From Lunatibacter sp035460985 (GTDB lineage: Bacteria; Bacteroidota; Bacteroidia; Cytophagales; Cyclobacteriaceae), in the NCBI GenBank assembly GCA_035460985.1, contig DATHWC010000284.1, positions 1-17,998 of the forward strand: a stretch of 17,998 nucleotides of DNA, written 5' to 3'. Below are positions 15,979 to 17,998 of the stretch, in pieces. The notes under the pieces were generated by a model. It was given only the letters and a program-made list of their open reading frames with translations. It was not told the DNA's origin and ran no database searches. The number at the start of each line of letters is the position of its first letter. The first letter of the stretch is position 1. The translations under genes were made by a program, and so were the position numbers.

Positions 15979-16278
15979 AAAGTGCCGTCAGGCACGGCAG
16001 ATATAATAGACCCCGGTTTCAACCGGGGGATTAGACGAGAATGATGTTCCAAAGTCCCATCGGGACGACCGATATCAAGCCATGGAATCAAAACATTGCA
16101 AGTTGCCAATTTCATAATGCAATAGGCCAGCTAACTGCATTTATTGTATTCCGATAATACCCTCTCCTATTAAACGATGCAAATTATCGTCCGTGCCTAC
16201 GGCACTTTTGGTAGGGGGCTTGATCCCTGTCCATGGGTTGAAACCCATGGTTACTATATCGGCCGTTCCTACGGAACT
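15979..16278. repeat. Mirror-symmetric six-hairpin repeat, copy 2 (REP/REPIN-like)
   Basis: Fills most of the 563-base gap between two convergent genes. Hairpins: GTGCC/GGCAC just after 15981, CCCCGGTT/AACCGGGG (16011-16028, intact here, damaged in copy 1), GTCCC/GGGAC (16054-16066), core, GTGCC/GGCAC (16193-16205), CCATGGGTT/AACCCATGG (16231-16250) and GTTCC/GGAAC (16265-16277). Long runs around hairpins 4, 5 and 6 are identical to copy 1, while the core is only recognisably related (CCATGG-ATCAAA, AGTTGCC). Hairpin 6 differs from copy 1 by a paired C-to-T and G-to-A change that keeps the stem. The rest of the gap (15803-15978 and 16279-16365) shows only a T-tract-less GTTATGG/CCATAAC hairpin at 15808-15831 and nothing else I can support. 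Confidence 0.8.
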
Positions 16279-16365
16279 GTCCAAATTTATTTGGGTTTAA
16301 CTATCAATATTTAGGTCTACCTAGTGATAGGATTACACTAAGCGTAACGTTGATGGAAATAAAGC

Positions 16366-17998
16366 TTACCCCACTTTTTCCAGCACCAATACCGTGCGGT
16401 TGGTTAGATAAGCGCTGAGCATTTGATTTTGATTGGTGTAGTAGGAAAGGCTTTCATCTATCCGTCCAAAGCCACCAAATTTGGTACTGTCCGAATTGAG
16501 CACCAAATTATATTTACCCATTTCGGGTGCCCTGAACCGATAATCGAAAATGGACTGACTGGTATTGAAGTTAAAAATAAATATCAATCCTCCACGGCGG
16601 AATATAATGACTTTATTTGTCGGATCCATGTGAAGTTGTTCGGCAAAAGATGCCTGGAGGACGTAGTATTTTTTCACCAACCGAATCATGGCATTGTCCC
16701 AGTAAAGCAAAAATTTATATTTTAACTCCTTATTCTCGGCGAGGCTCCACTGTCGTCTCGCATGCTGATAGCTCCAGTCGTTTCCTTCTCTTGGAAAGTC
16801 TATCCATTCCGGATGCCCAAATTCATTGCCCATAAAATTGAGATATCCCTCACCGCCCAAACTTATGGTAAACAGGCGGAAAAGCTTATGGTAAGCAATT
16901 CCCCTATCCACTACTAGGTGGCTATCGTTGACATGCATATTGAAATACATTTCCTTATCCATCAGCCAAAAGGCAATGGACTTATCCCCTACCAATGCCT
17001 GATCATGCGATTCTGCATAGGCGATGGTTTTTTCCTTGTATCTTCTTTCGCTGACCACTTTCCAGAATTCGAAGATATCCCAATCCTCATCCCGTTGGTC
17101 TTTGAGTATTTTAATGAAAAAATCGGGAATGCCCATTGCCATTCTGAAATCAAACCCAATACCCCCTTCCATCGGTTCCCGGCAAAGGCCAGGCATTCCG
17201 CTGACCTCCTCCCCAATGGAAATTGCATCTGGCTTGATAGTATGGATTAACCTGTTGGCCAATTGCAGGAAAATAATTGCATCCCGATCTACATCATCGT
17301 TGAAGTATTTGTCAAAATGGTCAAAGGTCACAAGCCCATGATGCACATACAGCATGGACGTTACTCCGTCAAATCTGAACCCGTCAAAGTGAAACTCCTC
17401 CATCCAATATCGGATATTGGAAAGTAGAAAACGCTTAACCTCCCACTTCCCGTAGTCAAACAATTTTGAATCCCATACTTCGTGATACCCTTTTGGACCG
17501 GCATGAAAATATTGATGGTCTGATCCGTCAAATTCATTTAGTCCCTCCGACACATTTTGTACTGCGTGGGAATGAACGATATCCATGATAACTGCCAAGC
17601 CCATTCCATGCGCGGTATCCACTAGGTATTTTAGATCCTCGGGAGTTCCAAAACGTGAAGAAGGACTATAAAAGTTGGAAACATGATATCCGAAGGACCC
17701 ATAATAGGGATGTTCCATGACAGCCATCAGTTGAATAGCTGTATAGCCATTTTTTTTAATTTTTGGCACGATTAGGTCAGCAAACTCCCTATAGGTTCCC
17801 AACCCCATATTCTCCTGCCCCATACCCACATGGCATTCATAAACCAGCGGTGCCGATAAGGCTTTCCTTGGGGAAAACTTTTTATCTGTCCACTCAAATT
17901 CCGTTTCTGGAAACCAAAGTTGACCGGAAAAATCCTTGCTTTCTTCGTCCTGAACCACCCGGGTGATGTAAGCTGGAATACGGTCCAACACTGAATCC
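16366..17998 (-). CDS. glgB: 1,4-alpha-glucan (glycogen) branching enzyme, GH13_8-like, N-terminus outside window
   Basis: Forms alpha-1,6 branches in glycogen in the cytoplasm. The frame runs past the right edge: the codon at 17991-17989 is an internal GTG and upstream codons remain open, so about 130 N-terminal residues (CBM48 region) are missing. Numbering from that GTG: YECHVGM (51-57), MAVMEHPYYGSFGYHVSNFY (89-108), GLAVIMDIVHSHAVQN (131-146), nucleophile Asp208 in GFRFDGVTSMLYVHHG, acid/base Glu261 in SIGEEVSGMPG, and the third acid Asp330 in AYAESHDQALVGD. MGNEFGHPEW and the all-beta C-terminal domain follow. The GFRFDGVTSMLYxHHG stretch marks the eukaryote-like GH13_8 subfamily, which many Bacteroidota use. 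It converges on the PmoA/PVC dehydrogenase gene across repeat copy 2 and looks like housekeeping DNA that borders the saccharide island. Confidence 0.95.
   Translation of the reverse strand, partial: DSVLDRIPAYITRVVQDEESKDFSGQLWFPETEFEWTDKKFSPRKALSAPLVYECHVGMGQENMGLGTYREFADLIVPKIKKNGYTAIQLMAVMEHPYYGSFGYHVSNFYSPSSRFGTPEDLKYLVDTAHGMGLAVIMDIVHSHAVQNVSEGLNEFDGSDHQYFHAGPKGYHEVWDSKLFDYGKWEVKRFLLSNIRYWMEEFHFDGFRFDGVTSMLYVHHGLVTFDHFDKYFNDDVDRDAIIFLQLANRLIHTIKPDAISIGEEVSGMPGLCREPMEGGIGFDFRMAMGIPDFFIKILKDQRDEDWDIFEFWKVVSERRYKEKTIAYAESHDQALVGDKSIAFWLMDKEMYFNMHVNDSHLVVDRGIAYHKLFRLFTISLGGEGYLNFMGNEFGHPEWIDFPREGNDWSYQHARRQWSLAENKELKYKFLLYWDNAMIRLVKKYYVLQASFAEQLHMDPTNKVIIFRRGGLIFIFNFNTSQSIFDYRFRAPEMGKYNLVLNSDSTKFGGFGRIDESLSYYTNQNQMLSAYLTNRTVLVLEKVG

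Noticed and set aside
3421..16278. Repeat pair plus island as a composite transposon
   Set aside because: No transposase is encoded in either copy, there is no target-site duplication visible at the outer edges, and the copies carry no coding sequence.

Overview
The window is a stretch of a Bacteroidota genome, probably a free-living or marine polysaccharide degrader of the Cyclobacteriaceae/Cytophagales kind. Three things suggest this: many lipoprotein signal peptides on carbohydrate-active enzymes, a TTG / TAnnTTTG promoter of the Bacteroidota type in front of one gene, and gene families (PmoA-like/PVC-type dehydrogenase, GH29 with discoidin domains, GH13_8 branching enzyme) common in that phylum. 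The genus is inference. No rRNA, tRNA, CRISPR array or transposase gene is visible.

Layout. (1) 1-3336, plus strand: a three-gene export module of a membrane-anchored NEW3-repeat protein, an ABC ATPase and an ABC-2 type permease, closed by a strong intrinsic terminator at 3361-3389. A structured 66-nt intergenic segment sits between ATPase and permease. (2) 3421-3716: a ~295-bp repeat built from six hairpins in mirror-image order. (3) 3816-10061, minus strand: a GH10 xylanase-like enzyme, a PQQ dehydrogenase with an inserted cytochrome c domain (lipoprotein), and a GH29 alpha-L-fucosidase lipoprotein. The PQQ dehydrogenase and fucosidase genes each end in a clear terminator, so they are probably separate transcription units. 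A 49-codon remnant of a DUF4143-type AAA ATPase lies behind the fucosidase. (4) 10187-15802, plus strand: an S1-type sulfatase lipoprotein and a 1271-residue lipoprotein that joins a PmoA-like domain, a PVC-type dehydrogenase propeller, a helical repeat region and a C-terminal cytochrome c. (5) 15979-16278: a second copy of the hairpin repeat in the same orientation. (6) 16366 to the right edge, minus strand: a GH13 glycogen branching enzyme whose N-terminus lies outside the window.

How the parts fit. The block 3816-15802 reads as an envelope-located saccharide-processing island. Xylanase, fucosidase and sulfatase would strip and cut a sulfated, fucose-containing polysaccharide, and the two c-type-cytochrome-bearing oxidoreductases could oxidise released sugars outside the cytoplasm. 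No SusC/SusD pair, regulator or sugar transporter is present, so this is not a canonical PUL within these limits. The substrate and the cooperation between the genes are inference.

The most unusual item is the mirror-symmetric hairpin repeat. It occurs twice, each time between two convergent genes, and the two copies bracket the whole saccharide island as direct repeats. The paralogous copies keep one hairpin by a compensatory base-pair change, so the structure appears to be under selection or was needed for mobilisation.
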